From positions 124,001 through 188,000 of the forward strand of contig NZ_JACYMM010000003.1 of the NCBI RefSeq assembly GCF_020858115.1: a DNA stretch of 64,000 nt. The letters run 5' to 3'. This document shows positions 9,356 to 19,070 of the stretch, in pieces. Below the pieces are notes generated by a model. The model was given only the letters and a program-made list of their open reading frames with translations. It searched no databases and was not told the DNA's origin. A program made the position numbers and the translations under genes. The stretch is from Janthinobacterium sp. FW305-129 (lineage in GTDB: Bacteria; Pseudomonadota; Gammaproteobacteria; Burkholderiales; Burkholderiaceae_D). The stretch's first letter is position 1. Every line of letters begins with the position of its first letter.

Positions 9356-9875
9356 ACGCGGGGGCATGGAGAAATCCATCCTGGCCGGGCGGCTGGCCGC
9401 CTCGCGCGCGCTGGCCGGCCGCAAGGTATTGCTGCTCGATGCCGATCCGCGCCAGGGCGCCATGGCGCAAGCCAGGAACCTGCACGACGGCGCCATGCAC
9501 GGCAGCCTGACGCGGCCGCGCCTGATGGCGCGCGCCATCAGCGCCAAGGGCTTGCAGCCGGAGCTGGAACACCTGGTGCACTACTACCACGACATCGTCA
9601 TCGACAGCGAAGGCCGCGACTCCATGGGCAGCCGCTCGGCCCTGATCGCCGCGCGCGTGCTGGTGGTGCCGCTCGACGGCGTCGTCGATGGCGCCGCGCA
9701 GGCGGGCCTGGCGCGCCGCATCGCGCACGCGCGCGGCGCCAATCCCGGCCTGCGCGTGCTGCTGGCAACGGACACGCAGGCGGCGCCCGCCCATGCCCTG
9801 GCCGCGCAGATTCCAGCCGCCCGCGTGGTCGGCCTGGGACAGCTGTATTGCGCCGTTTTTAACCTGCCCGCTTAG
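9333..9875 (+). CDS. ParA/MinD-like protein with degenerate P-loop
   Basis: A 180-residue protein starting inside the end of the DapA-family gene. The N-terminus MIIAITDERGGMEKSILAGRL has the position and shape of a ParA Walker motif, but the KGGxGKT pattern has become RGGMEKS, so both the first lysine and the central glycine are changed. LLLDADPRQG and DIVIDSEGRD correspond to the A' and B motifs. Nucleotide binding may be impaired. No parB or replicon partner is nearby, so plasmid partition is unlikely. The function is unknown. Confidence 0.65.
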   Translation: MIIAITDERGGMEKSILAGRLAASRALAGRKVLLLDADPRQGAMAQARNLHDGAMHGSLTRPRLMARAISAKGLQPELEHLVHYYHDIVIDSEGRDSMGSRSALIAARVLVVPLDGVVDGAAQAGLARRIAHARGANPGLRVLLATDTQAAPAHALAAQIPAARVVGLGQLYCAVFNLPA

Positions 9876-9900
9876 CAACCTGCCCGCCGCTTAAGCACGC

Positions 9901-9924
9901 AAAAAAGGCGGCGCATGCGCCGCC
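9901..9924 (-). terminator. Rho-independent terminator of the porin gene
   Basis: On the minus strand the palindrome GGCGGCGCATGCGCCGCC is followed by six T residues, 25 bases past the porin stop. It may also slow convergent transcription from the ParA-like gene. Confidence 0.8.
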
Positions 9925-9948
9925 TCTCCTTTCAGTCAACTCAGTCCA

Positions 9949-10695
9949 TTAAAACGTCTTGCTGACCGTCAGCTGCAGCGCCGTCTTGCCCATGAATTTG
10001 CCATTCACTGGCGAGGCATAGGCCGACTTGCCCGCGTTCGTGCCGATCACGGCCAGCGCGCCCGTAACAAACCCGAAATCGCGCGTGACGCCCACTTTCC
10101 AGTCCGTGTAGCTCAACGCATCATTGTTTTTGACCTTCTGGTGGCCCGCATGCAGGTTGCCGGTCCAGCCGTTCGTCAGGTCGATCGTCGCGCCGATGTC
10201 CAGGTAGCCGCTGTTCTTGCTGTTGACGATGCCGAACAGGTTCGAGACGGCGTGCGAATACTTGACGTAGGCGGGGCCATACGACAACTGGCCGTAGACT
10301 TCCTGCGTGTCCGCGTTGGCCAGGCCGATATTCTTCAAGCCGTTGTCGGCATACACATACGCCAGCACGCCGACGTCATAGCCGACGTCGCTGGTCAGCT
10401 GGCCGCGCTTGCCCGCATACAGGTCCACTTCCACGTCGCCGCTGCCGCCCGCATCCTTGGTCCATTTGATGGTGGAAGCCCATGCGCCCGCATACAGGCC
10501 GGTCGGATTGTTGACATAGTCGACGCCGCCCTGCAGCGCGGGTTTCAAACGCGTCTGCGAGATGCCGCGATAGCGGTAGTCGGACACGCCGGCCACATTG
10601 AAACTGACTTCATTGTCCGGCTTGGCCTCTTCCGCGTGGGCCAGGCTGCCCGTAAAGGCGGTCGCGACGGCAAGTGCAAGTAGCATTTTATTCAT
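9949..10695 (-). CDS. TorF-family outer-membrane porin (Gcw_chp domain)
   Basis: The ATG at 10695 follows GAAGAAGAAA and gives 248 residues; the frame upstream to 10761 is unlikely to be translated. A signal peptide ends at AHA-EE. The motif FNVAGVSDYRYRGISQT is the hallmark of the Gcw_chp/TorF family, and the alternating strand pattern ending in VSKTF predicts an outer-membrane barrel. TorF-like proteins are proposed porins whose substrate is not established. Upstream, at 10755-10779, there are two phased copies of GCTGCAAAAATT that could bind a regulator. A strong terminator follows. Confidence 0.85.
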   Translation of the reverse strand: MNKMLLALAVATAFTGSLAHAEEAKPDNEVSFNVAGVSDYRYRGISQTRLKPALQGGVDYVNNPTGLYAGAWASTIKWTKDAGGSGDVEVDLYAGKRGQLTSDVGYDVGVLAYVYADNGLKNIGLANADTQEVYGQLSYGPAYVKYSHAVSNLFGIVNSKNSGYLDIGATIDLTNGWTGNLHAGHQKVKNNDALSYTDWKVGVTRDFGFVTGALAVIGTNAGKSAYASPVNGKFMGKTALQLTVSKTF

Positions 10696-10754
10696 GGTTT
10701 TTTCTTCTTCATGGGTGGTATGGGCCTTTGCCAACATGGCGCAGCTGGCCCGCC

Positions 10755-10779
10755 GCTGCAAAAATTCGCTGCAAAAATT
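10755..10779. promoter_or_regulatory. Phased direct repeat upstream of the porin gene
   Basis: Two copies of GCTGCAAAAATT lie 13 bases apart, 60-84 bases before the porin start and within the promoter window. Near-helical spacing suggests a response-regulator site (OmpR-like), but this is only pattern evidence. Confidence 0.3.
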
Positions 10780-10842
10780 TAAAGTAAAGCGTCCCCCCGG
10801 CGCGCGCGGCGCCTGTTTGCAAACGGGGGAAAATAAAAGGTG

Positions 10843-11541
10843 TTAGAGCGGCAGCAGCAACCGGTAGCCGACGGCCGTTTCCGTCAGCAGGTACTGCGGC
10901 TGGGCCGGATCGGCTTCCAGCTTCTGGCGCAGATGCCCCATGTAGATGCGCAGATAATGGCCGTTTTCGCTGTTCGACGGCCCCCACACTTCGCGCAGCA
11001 GCTGCGGATTGGTGACCACCCTGCCCGCATTCTTCACGAGTACCGAGAGCAGGCGGAATTCCGTCGGCGTCATGTGCACCAGCTGCTTGCTGCGCATCAC
11101 CAGGCGGTCCTTCAGGTCGACGCGCACGTCGCCGAACTGCACCACGCCATCGTCGCTGGCGGCGGGCTGGCGCTGGCGGCGCAGGGTGGCGCGCACGCGG
11201 GCCAGCAACTCGCCCACGCCGAACGGCTTGGTCAGATAATCGTCGGCGCCCGCGTCGAGCGCGCGGATCTTGTCCTGCTCGTCGACCCGCGCCGACAGCA
11301 CGATGATGGGCACGGCCGACCATTTTCGGATGTCGGCGATGAAGTCGATGCCGTCGCCGTCGGGCAGGCCCAGGTCCAGCACGATCAGGTCGGGCCGCCG
11401 CGTGCCGGCATCGATCAAGCCCCGCTGCATGGTGGCGGACTCGAAAATCTGCCAGCCCTCGTCTTCCAGCGCGGCGCGCACGAAGCGGCGGATTTGCGGT
11501 TCATCCTCGACCAGCAAGGCGGTGGCGGAAGGTTCGTTCAT
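10843..11541 (-). CDS. kdpE: Potassium response regulator KdpE
   Basis: A 232-residue OmpR/PhoB-class regulator. The receiver domain (about 8-120) has the acidic pair in LLVEDEP, the phospho-acceptor aspartate in LIVLDLGLPDGDG and the conserved lysine in YLTKPFG. The C-terminal winged helix (about 130-230) carries HMTPTEFRLLSVLV. It is activated by KdpD and switches on the kdp operon. The gene overlaps kdpD by four bases and is the last gene of the cluster. Confidence 0.95.
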   Translation of the reverse strand: MNEPSATALLVEDEPQIRRFVRAALEDEGWQIFESATMQRGLIDAGTRRPDLIVLDLGLPDGDGIDFIADIRKWSAVPIIVLSARVDEQDKIRALDAGADDYLTKPFGVGELLARVRATLRRQRQPAASDDGVVQFGDVRVDLKDRLVMRSKQLVHMTPTEFRLLSVLVKNAGRVVTNPQLLREVWGPSNSENGHYLRIYMGHLRQKLEADPAQPQYLLTETAVGYRLLLPL

Positions 11542-14291
11542 GATGGTTTTCCTGTTTCATTTACGTTGGCGTCGTCCAGCTCCGCTTCCGGCAAGGCCGG
11601 CGGCGTACCCAGGGGCAGGCTGAAGACGATGGCGGCGCCCTGTCCCGGCGCGTGCGGCTGCGCGTGGATGGTGCCGCCGTGGGCTTCGACGATGGCGCGG
11701 CAAATGGCCAGCCCCAGGCCGACGCCCGGCTTGTTCGATTCGCGCTCGCCGCGCGTGAATTTTTCAAAGATGGCTTCTTCACGGCCGGGCGGCAAGCCCG
11801 GGCCATCGTCAAGCACCGTCACCTGCAGGAACTGGCCGTGCACTCCGGCCGCGACCGTGATGGTGCTGCCGGGCGGCGTGTACTTGGCGGCGTTTTCCAG
11901 CAGGTTGCACAGCACGCGCTCGATCAGCACGGCGTCGTAGCGCACCAGCGGCAAGTCCGGCGCCAGCTGCGTCTGCACGGCATGCTGCTGCAATTGCGGA
12001 CCGCTGGCGCGCAGCGCGCTGCCCACCACCTCTTCCAGCGCCTGCCATTGCAAATTCAGGCGCACCTGGCCGCTCTCGATGCGCGCCATGTCCAGCAAGT
12101 TCGCCACCAGGGCGCTCATGCGCACGGTTTCGGACTGCAGCGAGCGCGCCATGTCCAGCTGCGCGGGCGACAGCGCAGGCCGGGACAGGGCCAGCGATTC
12201 GGCCAGGCCCACCAGCGACGTCAAGGGCGTGCGCAAGTCGTGCGACAGGGCCGCCAGCAGCGAATTGCGCAGCCGCTCGGACTCCATCTGCAGCAGCGCG
12301 CCTTGCGCCACGTCGATGTAGTGCACGCGTTCGAGGGCGATGGCCGCCAGGGCGGCAAAGGTATCGAGGTGCTGGCGCTGTTCCGGCACCAGCAGCCAGC
12401 GCCCGTGCTGGGCAGCCTCCAGCGGCAGCAGCGCCAGCACGCCCCGCGTGCGCATCGGCGCGATCAGCGGCAGGTAGAAAATGGGCGACGCCGGCAAGGT
12501 ATCCGTGCCCGTCCCCGCCGCCTGCGCATGGTCGAAAGCCCACTGCGCGATGCCGATATCGAGCGGCTCGCCGCCGTTCGGGGTCTGCAAGCTGCCCTCA
12601 TCATCAGGCAAAAGCAAGGTAGCGCGCGCGCGGAACGCCCGCTCGATGGCGCTTTTCGTGATGTCGAAAATCTGCTCCGTTTGCAGCACGCCGGACAATT
12701 CGCGCGAGAATTCATACAGTGCGCGGGCACGCGCTTCGCGGTGAGATGCCACGCGCGCCTGGAAGCGCAGGCCGGCCGTCAGGTGGCCCGTGATCAGGCC
12801 CACGGCCAGCATCACGCCAAAGGTGATCACATACTGGAAATCGCCGACGGCAAACGAGAACCGCGGCGGCACGAAGATGAAATCGAAGCTGGCCACGCCC
12901 ACCAGGCTGGCCAATGCCGCCGGCCCGCGTCCCAGGCGCACGGCCAGCAGCACCACCGTCAGCAAGGACAGCATGGCGATGTTGGCCAGGTCAAGATAAG
13001 GCTGCAGCGGCACCGAGGCGAGGGCCGTGCCCAGGCTGGCGCCGGCGGCCAGGATATAGCGCCAATGACGCGATGGCCGGCGCGGTGCCTCCTCGTCTTT
13101 GCCCGCCGCACGCCGGGGTGCCGCATCGGCCGGCGGCAAGCCCACCTCGATCAGGTCGATATCGGGCGCCAGGCTGGCCATGCGCGCGGCCGGCGGCGCC
13201 TGCCACAGGCGTGCCAGCGCACCGCAGTTGGCACGGCCGCGGCCACGGCCGACGATGACTTTCGAGATATTCGCGCCGCGCGCATACTCGACCACGGCAC
13301 CGGCGATGTCGGCGGACGGCACGATGGCCGTGCGCGCGCCCAGGTCCTGCGCCAGTTTCAGGGTTTTCAGGATGCGTTCGCGCTGGCCCGCTGGCAAGCG
13401 CTGCAAACGGGGCGTTTCCACGTACAGCGCGTGCCATTCCGCGTTCAGCTGGCTGGCCAGGCGCGCCGTGCTGCGGATCACGTGCTCGCCCCCCGCGTGC
13501 GGTCCCACGCAGGCCAGCAGCGCGGCGCCCGTCTTCCACACGGGATTGATGGATTTTTCAACGCGGTAGGCCTGCACGTCATCCTGGATCCGGTCGGCCG
13601 TGCGGCGCAAGGCCAGTTCACGCAGGGCGATCAGGTTACCCTTGCGAAAAAAATGCTGCGATGCCCGTTCGGCCTGCTGCGGCTGATACACCTTGCCCTG
13701 CTTCAGGCGGCGCAGCAGTTCATCGGCGGGGATATCGACCAGCACCACTTCATCGGCACGGTCGAACACCGTATCGGGCAGGGTCTCGGCCACGCGCACG
13801 CCCGTAATCCCCCCCACCACATCATTGAGGCTTTCCAGATGCTGCACGTTCACGGTCGACAGCACGTCGATGCCGGCCGCCAGCAATTCTTCGACGTCCT
13901 GCCAGCGCTTCGGATGGCGCGAACCGGCCACATTCGAATGGGCCAGTTCATCCATCAGTATCAGCGGCGGCGCGCGCAACAGGGCCTCGTCCAGGTCGAA
14001 CTCGTACAGGGTCTTGCCCCGGTACTCGATGGCCTTCAGGGGCAGCACGGGCAAGCCGTCCAGCTGGGCTGCCGTATCCAGGCGCCCATGCGTCTCCACC
14101 ACGCCCACCAGCAAGTCCTGGCCATCGGCCAGCAATTTGCGGGCGGCCGCCAGCATCGCGTAAGTCTTGCCGACGCCGGCCGAGGCGCCAAAATAGATGC
14201 GCAGCCGGCCGCGCGCGGCTTTCTGTTCCTGCGCCTGCACTTGCGCCAGCAGGGCATCAGGGTCGGGGCGTTGGCTGTCGTTGGGGAGCAT
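11538..14291 (-). CDS. kdpD: Potassium-sensing histidine kinase KdpD
   Basis: A 917-residue inner-membrane sensor kinase. Order of parts: N-terminal KdpD domain with a Walker A motif (FGASAGVGKTYAM, about 33-45), a universal-stress-protein-like domain (about 250-370), four closely spaced membrane helices (about 400-500), a GAF-like linker, and a kinase core with the phospho-histidine in LSHDLRTPL and the ATP lid DDGPGLPPG followed by GVGLGLAI. It senses potassium limitation and phosphorylates KdpE. Length agrees with E. coli KdpD (894). It lies 58 bases after kdpC, so the structural and regulatory genes may form one transcript. Confidence 0.96.
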   Translation of the reverse strand: MLPNDSQRPDPDALLAQVQAQEQKAARGRLRIYFGASAGVGKTYAMLAAARKLLADGQDLLVGVVETHGRLDTAAQLDGLPVLPLKAIEYRGKTLYEFDLDEALLRAPPLILMDELAHSNVAGSRHPKRWQDVEELLAAGIDVLSTVNVQHLESLNDVVGGITGVRVAETLPDTVFDRADEVVLVDIPADELLRRLKQGKVYQPQQAERASQHFFRKGNLIALRELALRRTADRIQDDVQAYRVEKSINPVWKTGAALLACVGPHAGGEHVIRSTARLASQLNAEWHALYVETPRLQRLPAGQRERILKTLKLAQDLGARTAIVPSADIAGAVVEYARGANISKVIVGRGRGRANCGALARLWQAPPAARMASLAPDIDLIEVGLPPADAAPRRAAGKDEEAPRRPSRHWRYILAAGASLGTALASVPLQPYLDLANIAMLSLLTVVLLAVRLGRGPAALASLVGVASFDFIFVPPRFSFAVGDFQYVITFGVMLAVGLITGHLTAGLRFQARVASHREARARALYEFSRELSGVLQTEQIFDITKSAIERAFRARATLLLPDDEGSLQTPNGGEPLDIGIAQWAFDHAQAAGTGTDTLPASPIFYLPLIAPMRTRGVLALLPLEAAQHGRWLLVPEQRQHLDTFAALAAIALERVHYIDVAQGALLQMESERLRNSLLAALSHDLRTPLTSLVGLAESLALSRPALSPAQLDMARSLQSETVRMSALVANLLDMARIESGQVRLNLQWQALEEVVGSALRASGPQLQQHAVQTQLAPDLPLVRYDAVLIERVLCNLLENAAKYTPPGSTITVAAGVHGQFLQVTVLDDGPGLPPGREEAIFEKFTRGERESNKPGVGLGLAICRAIVEAHGGTIHAQPHAPGQGAAIVFSLPLGTPPALPEAELDDANVNETGKPS

Positions 14292-14349
14292 GGGTATCTT
14301 TTAAGGTCAAAACCAGGGGCAAAACCGGCGGCTCTGCCCCTGCATCATC

Positions 14350-14925
14350 TTACTTCGCGGCCGCATCGAGCGCCAGATTCAGTTCCAGCACATTCACGCG
14401 CGGTTCGCCGAAAAAGCCGATATACGCGGTTTTCTGCACCTTGGCGATGGCGTTTTCCACCTGCGCCAGCGGCACGGCGCGCACGCGGGCCACGCGCGGC
14501 GCCTGGTACAGGGCGCCCGCCAGGCTGATTTCCGGGTCCAGGCCGCTGCTCGACGCCGTCACCAGGTCGACGGGGATCGGCTTGCGGTTGCCGGGATCAG
14601 CTTCCGTCAGGGCGGCGATGCGCGCCTTGACGGCGTCCACCAGGGCCGGATTGGTCGGCCCCTGGTTCGAGCCGCCCGAACCGGCGCCGTTATTGGCCAT
14701 CGGCGCGGTGGCCGATGGACGGCCCCAGAAATACTTGGGCGAGGTGAAGGACTGGCCGATCAGCATCGAGCCGACCGGCTTGCCACCACGCTCGACGATG
14801 CTGCCGTTGACTTCATCGTTGAAGGCCAGCTGGCCGATGCCGGCCGTGGCAAACGGATAGACGACGCCGCAGATCACGGTCAGCGCGGCAAACAGGACCA
14901 GGGCGGGACGTACGATAGTGCTCAT
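14350..14925 (-). CDS. kdpC: KdpC subunit of the potassium-importing ATPase
   Basis: 191 residues: an N-terminal membrane helix (about 7-30) and a periplasmic domain with QSFTSPKYFWGRPSA and the DLVTASSSGLDPEIS motif that is diagnostic of KdpC. It stabilises the KdpFABC complex and raises potassium affinity. It follows kdpB by ten bases. Confidence 0.97.
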   Translation of the reverse strand: MSTIVRPALVLFAALTVICGVVYPFATAGIGQLAFNDEVNGSIVERGGKPVGSMLIGQSFTSPKYFWGRPSATAPMANNGAGSGGSNQGPTNPALVDAVKARIAALTEADPGNRKPIPVDLVTASSSGLDPEISLAGALYQAPRVARVRAVPLAQVENAIAKVQKTAYIGFFGEPRVNVLELNLALDAAAK

Positions 14926-14935
14926 GATGGTTCCT

Positions 14936-17014
14936 TTAAACTAAATTGAGGGCGGACAGCAGCATGTCGATCAGCTTGATCCCGATGAAGGGCAAAATAA
15001 TCCCGCCCAGGCCGTAGATCAGCAGATTGCGGCGCAACAGGCTGGCCGCGCCGATGGCCCGGTATTGCACGCCTTTCAGCGCCAGCGGAATCAGCACGAC
15101 GATGATCAAGGCATTGAAGATCACGGCCGACATGATGGCCGAGGCGGGGCTGGCCAGGTGCATGATGTCGAGCGCCTTCAGTTGCGGATAGGTGCCCACG
15201 AACGCCGCCGGGATGATGGCGAAGTACTTGGCGATGTCGTTCGAAATCGAGAACGTCGTCAGCGAGCCGCGCGTCATCAGCATCTGCTTGCCGATTTCGA
15301 CGATTTCCAGCAGCTTGGTCGGGTTCGAATCCAGGTCGACCATATTGCCCGCCTCCTTTGCCGCCTGCGTGCCCGAGTTCATGGCCACGGCCACGTCGGC
15401 CTGGGCCAGCGCAGGCGCATCGTTGGTGCCGTCGCCCGTCATCGCCACCAGGCGGCCTTCGGACTGGTAGCTGCGAATCAGCTTGAGCTTGTCTTCCGGC
15501 GTCGCTTCGGCAAGAAAATCGTCCACGCCCGCTTCGGCGGCAATCGCCGCCGCCGTCAGCTTGTTGTCGCCCGTGATCATGACGGTCTTGATGCCCATGC
15601 GGCGCAATTCCGCGAAGCGTTCCTTGATGCCGCCCTTGACGATATCCTTCAGTTCCACGACACCCATGACGCGGCCATCATCGACCACCACCAGCGGCGT
15701 ACTGCCGCGGCGGGCGATGTCGTCGACGGCGCGTGCCACCTCGGCCGGATACGGCTGGCCCAGCGCTTCCACATACTTTTTCATGGAGTCGGCCGCGCCC
15801 TTGCGCAGCTGGCGCACCTGCTGCTCGCCAGGGATATCCACGCCGCTCATGCGCGTTTGCGCCGTGAAGGGCACGAAGGTGGCGTGCAGGCTGGCCATTT
15901 CGCGTTCGCGGATATTGAACTTCTGCTTGGCCAGCACGACGATGCTGCGCCCTTCCGGCGTTTCATCGGCCAGGGAGGCCAGCTGCGCCGCATCGGCCAG
16001 CTGCTGCTCCGTCACGCCGGGCGCCGGCACGAAGCTCGATGCCTGGCGGTTGCCCAGGGTGATGGTGCCCGTCTTGTCGAGCAGCAGCACGTCCACGTCG
16101 CCGGCCGCTTCCACGGCGCGCCCCGACGTGGCGATCACATTGGCCTGCATCATGCGGCTCATGCCGGCCACGCCGATGGCGGACAGCAAACCGCCGATGG
16201 TGGTCGGGATCAGGCACACGAGCAGCGCGATCAATACCGTGATGCTGACGGGAGTGCCGCTGCCGGCCGCCGCCACGGAAAACAACGAGTACGGCAGCAA
16301 GGTCACGGTGACGATCAGGAACACGATCGACAGGGCCACCAATAAAATCGTCAGGGCGATCTCGTTCGGCGTCTTCTGGCGCTTGGCGCCTTCGACCATG
16401 GCGATCATGCGGTCGATGAACGCTTCGCCCGGGTTGACGGAAACGCGCACCAGCAGCCAGTCGGACAGCACGCGGGTGCCGCCCGTGACGGCGGAAAAGT
16501 CGCCGCCCGATTCGCGGATCACGGGTGCCGATTCGCCCGTGATGGCGCTTTCGTCGACGGAGGCCACGCCGGCCGTCACTTCGCCGTCGGCGGGAATCAC
16601 GTCGCCCGCCTCGACCAGCACCGTCATGCCCTTGCGCAGGTCGGTGGCCGGCGTAGGCAGCCAGGACGTGCCGTATTTCGGCGTTTGCATTTTCTTTGCC
16701 ATCACCGTCTGCTTGAGGGCGCGCAGCGAGGCCGCCTGGGCCTTGCTGCGGCCTTCGGCCAGCGCTTCGGCGAAGTTCGCGAACAGCACGGTAAACCACA
16801 GCCACACGGCGACGGCGACGATGAAGCCGAACGGCGCTTCACCCTGGCCATTCAGGGCCTGGATGGCCAGCAGGGTCGTGATGATGCTGCCCACATAGAC
16901 GACGAACATCACGGGGCTGCGCCACTGCGTGCGGGGGTCGAGTTTTTTGAACGCATCAACGATGGCGGGGCCAATCAGTGCGGAATCGAACAAAGTCAGG
17001 CTTGTGCGTGACAT
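14936..17014 (-). CDS. kdpB: KdpB, P-type ATPase catalytic subunit
   Basis: 692 residues of a P1A-type ATPase. Visible motifs are TGES in the actuator domain, the phosphorylation site [11 protein letters not shown], the nucleotide-binding [11 protein letters not shown] and the hinge [22 protein letters not shown]. It hydrolyses ATP to drive potassium uptake through KdpA. It starts nine bases after kdpA, as expected for tight coupling, and its length matches the family (about 682). Confidence 0.98.
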   Translation of the reverse strand: MSRTSLTLFDSALIGPAIVDAFKKLDPRTQWRSPVMFVVYVGSIITTLLAIQALNGQGEAPFGFIVAVAVWLWFTVLFANFAEALAEGRSKAQAASLRALKQTVMAKKMQTPKYGTSWLPTPATDLRKGMTVLVEAGDVIPADGEVTAGVASVDESAITGESAPVIRESGGDFSAVTGGTRVLSDWLLVRVSVNPGEAFIDRMIAMVEGAKRQKTPNEIALTILLVALSIVFLIVTVTLLPYSLFSVAAAGSGTPVSITVLIALLVCLIPTTIGGLLSAIGVAGMSRMMQANVIATSGRAVEAAGDVDVLLLDKTGTITLGNRQASSFVPAPGVTEQQLADAAQLASLADETPEGRSIVVLAKQKFNIREREMASLHATFVPFTAQTRMSGVDIPGEQQVRQLRKGAADSMKKYVEALGQPYPAEVARAVDDIARRGSTPLVVVDDGRVMGVVELKDIVKGGIKERFAELRRMGIKTVMITGDNKLTAAAIAAEAGVDDFLAEATPEDKLKLIRSYQSEGRLVAMTGDGTNDAPALAQADVAVAMNSGTQAAKEAGNMVDLDSNPTKLLEIVEIGKQMLMTRGSLTTFSISNDIAKYFAIIPAAFVGTYPQLKALDIMHLASPASAIMSAVIFNALIIVVLIPLALKGVQYRAIGAASLLRRNLLIYGLGGIILPFIGIKLIDMLLSALNLV

Positions 17015-17023
17015 GGTAGCCTC

Positions 17024-18829
17024 TTATTTGATGAAAAGTTGCAGGTGTTCGACGATCGGGCCCAGGGCCAGCGCGGGAACGTAATTCAATACACCAACCA
17101 GCACGACGACGCCGATCAGCAGGCCGATGAACATGGGGCCGTGCGTGGGCATGGTGCCGGCATTGGCCGACAGGCGCTGCTTGGCCGCCAGCGAACCGGC
17201 CACCGCCAGCACGGGCACGATCACGCCGAAGCGGCCGAACCACATGGCAATCGCCAGCATCACGTTGTAGAACGGCGTGTTGGCGGACAGGCCGGCAAAC
17301 GCGCTGCCGTTGTTGTTGGCCGCCGACGTGAAGGCATACAGGATCTCGGAGAAGCCGTGCGCGCCCGGATTGGCCACGCCGATCTTGCCCGGTCCGACCA
17401 TCACGGCGATCGCCGTGCCCGTCAATACCAGGGCTGGCGTAATCAGGATGGCCAGCGACACCATCTTCATTTCATAGGCCTGGATTTTCTTGCCCAGGTA
17501 TTCAGGCGTGCGGCCGATCATCAGGCCGGCGATGAAGACGGCCAGGATGGCGAACATCAGCATGCCGTACAGGCCCGTGCCCACGCCGCCGAACACCACT
17601 TCGCCGAACTGCATCAGCAGCATCGGCACCATGCCGCCCAGGGGCATGTAGGAGTCATGCATGGAATTGACGGCACCGCACGATGCGGCCGTCGTCACCG
17701 CCGCGAACAGGGTCGAGGAGCTGATGCCGAAGCGCGTTTCCTTGCCCTCCATATTGCCGCCCGATTGCAGGCTGCTTGCCTGCTGGTCAACGCCCAGGCC
17801 TTGCAAGGCGGGATTGGCTTGCTGCTCGGCGCTCATCACGCCGGCCGTCATGACGACGAAGATCAGGCTCATCGCGGCCAGCACCGCCCAGCCCTGGCGC
17901 AGGTCGCCCACCATGCGGCCGAATGTGAAGCACAGGCCGGCGGGAATGATGAAGATGGCCAGCATCTGCAGGAAGTTCGACAGCACGGTGGGGTTTTCAT
18001 ACGGATGCGAAGAATTGGCATTGAAAAAGCCGCCGCCGTTCGTGCCCAGCAGCTTGATCGATTCCTGCGACGCGACGGGGCCCATGGCGATCGTCTGCGT
18101 CGCCGCCACTTGCGCTTCCATCACGGGTTGACCGGCCGTATCCAGCACTGGCTGGCCATCGGCTGTCACTTTCGGCGTTTCATACGCCACGTGGTCGAGC
18201 AGAGTCACTTCCTTGTAGGCGGAAAAATTCTGGATCATGCCTTCGCCCATGAAGACGACGGACAGGGCCAGGGACAGCGGCAGCAGGATATACAGGGTCG
18301 AACGCACCAGGTCGACCCAGAAATTGCCGATCGATTTGCCCGAGCGCGAGGCGAAGCCGCGCACCAGCGCGAAGATCACGGCGATGCCGGTGGCCGCCGA
18401 GAAGAAATTCTGGCAGGCCATGCCCAGCATCTGCGTCAAGTAGCTCATGGTCTGTTCGCCGCCGTAGCCCTGCCAGTTGGTGTTGGCGACGAAGCTGACG
18501 GTGGTATTGAACGAGGAGTCGGGGCTGACGGCGCCCAGGCCCTGGGGATTCAGGGGCAGGAAGCCCTGCAGGCGCTGCAGGCCGTACACGAAGACGGCGC
18601 CCACGGTATTGAAGACGATCAGGGCGATGGCATAGCTTTTCCAGCCCATGGCCTTGTCGGCGGGCAGGCCGGACCAGCGGTACAGCAGATTTTCCAGCTT
18701 TTGCAGCCAGCCCAGGCCGCGCACGGGGCCATCGCCGGCCACCCTGGCCATGTACAGGCCCAGCGGATAGCCGGCGGCCAGCAGCACGGCCAGGAAGGCC
18801 ACCAATAACAGTATCGATTGCGTCGTCAT
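17024..18829 (-). CDS. kdpA: KdpA, potassium-translocating subunit
   Basis: 601 residues with about ten membrane helices and the repeated selectivity-filter loops typical of KdpA, such as TNGGGFFNANSSHPYENPT and the AANNNGSAFAGL segment. The ATG at 18829 has a GGAGGAA ribosome-binding site and shares one base with the kdpF stop (TGATG). A GTG one codon upstream is possible. It forms the high-affinity potassium pathway in the inner membrane. Confidence 0.97.
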   Translation of the reverse strand: MTTQSILLLVAFLAVLLAAGYPLGLYMARVAGDGPVRGLGWLQKLENLLYRWSGLPADKAMGWKSYAIALIVFNTVGAVFVYGLQRLQGFLPLNPQGLGAVSPDSSFNTTVSFVANTNWQGYGGEQTMSYLTQMLGMACQNFFSAATGIAVIFALVRGFASRSGKSIGNFWVDLVRSTLYILLPLSLALSVVFMGEGMIQNFSAYKEVTLLDHVAYETPKVTADGQPVLDTAGQPVMEAQVAATQTIAMGPVASQESIKLLGTNGGGFFNANSSHPYENPTVLSNFLQMLAIFIIPAGLCFTFGRMVGDLRQGWAVLAAMSLIFVVMTAGVMSAEQQANPALQGLGVDQQASSLQSGGNMEGKETRFGISSSTLFAAVTTAASCGAVNSMHDSYMPLGGMVPMLLMQFGEVVFGGVGTGLYGMLMFAILAVFIAGLMIGRTPEYLGKKIQAYEMKMVSLAILITPALVLTGTAIAVMVGPGKIGVANPGAHGFSEILYAFTSAANNNGSAFAGLSANTPFYNVMLAIAMWFGRFGVIVPVLAVAGSLAAKQRLSANAGTMPTHGPMFIGLLIGVVVLVGVLNYVPALALGPIVEHLQLFIK

Positions 18830-18918
18830 CACAGTTCCTCCGCCTTCAGCAGCGCCACCAGCAAATACACGAGCAGGCCGGCCGAGACGACGGCGCCCAG
18901 CACATAAAACGCGTTCAT
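18829..18918 (-). CDS. kdpF: KdpF, small stabilising subunit
   Basis: A 29-residue single-helix protein (MNAFYVLGAVVSAGLLVYLL then VALLKAEEL) with the YLLVALLKAEEL ending characteristic of KdpF. AGGGAGC provides the ribosome-binding site. It overlaps kdpA by one base and the upstream 30-residue ORF by four. Confidence 0.93.
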   Translation of the reverse strand: MNAFYVLGAVVSAGLLVYLLVALLKAEEL

Positions 18919-19007
18919 TTGACGCTCCCTAATTTGTCGCAGGCGACGGCAAAGCCGGCCGCCACGACGAAAAACACGGCAATCAAGCCGAGATACACGA
19001 GATCCAT
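18915..19007 (-). CDS. 30-residue membrane microprotein at the head of the kdp operon
   Basis: An ATG with a GAGGGTGGGA ribosome-binding site starts a 30-residue peptide, MDLVYLGLIAVFFVVAAGFA followed by VACDKLGSVK. It is a single hydrophobic helix ending in a CDKLG motif. Its stop overlaps the kdpF start as ATGA. Similar tiny ORFs sit before kdpF in other proteobacteria as far as I recall, but they are often left unannotated. It may be an extra Kdp subunit or a translational coupler. Confidence 0.7.
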   Translation of the reverse strand: MDLVYLGLIAVFFVVAAGFAVACDKLGSVK

Positions 19008-19070
19008 TCCCACCCTCATTCAGGTTTGTTTTGATAGTGAGCAGATTAGCCAAAAGGGTCTAAAAAATTC

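Noticed and set aside
9333..9875. Plasmid partition locus, suggested by a ParA-like protein
   Set aside because: No parB, parS array, replication gene or mobile element nearby, and the P-loop is degenerate.
11652..14528. 958-codon plus-strand ORF opposite kdpD
   Set aside because: A shadow of kdpD codon bias; low-complexity Arg/Gln/His composition and no motif.
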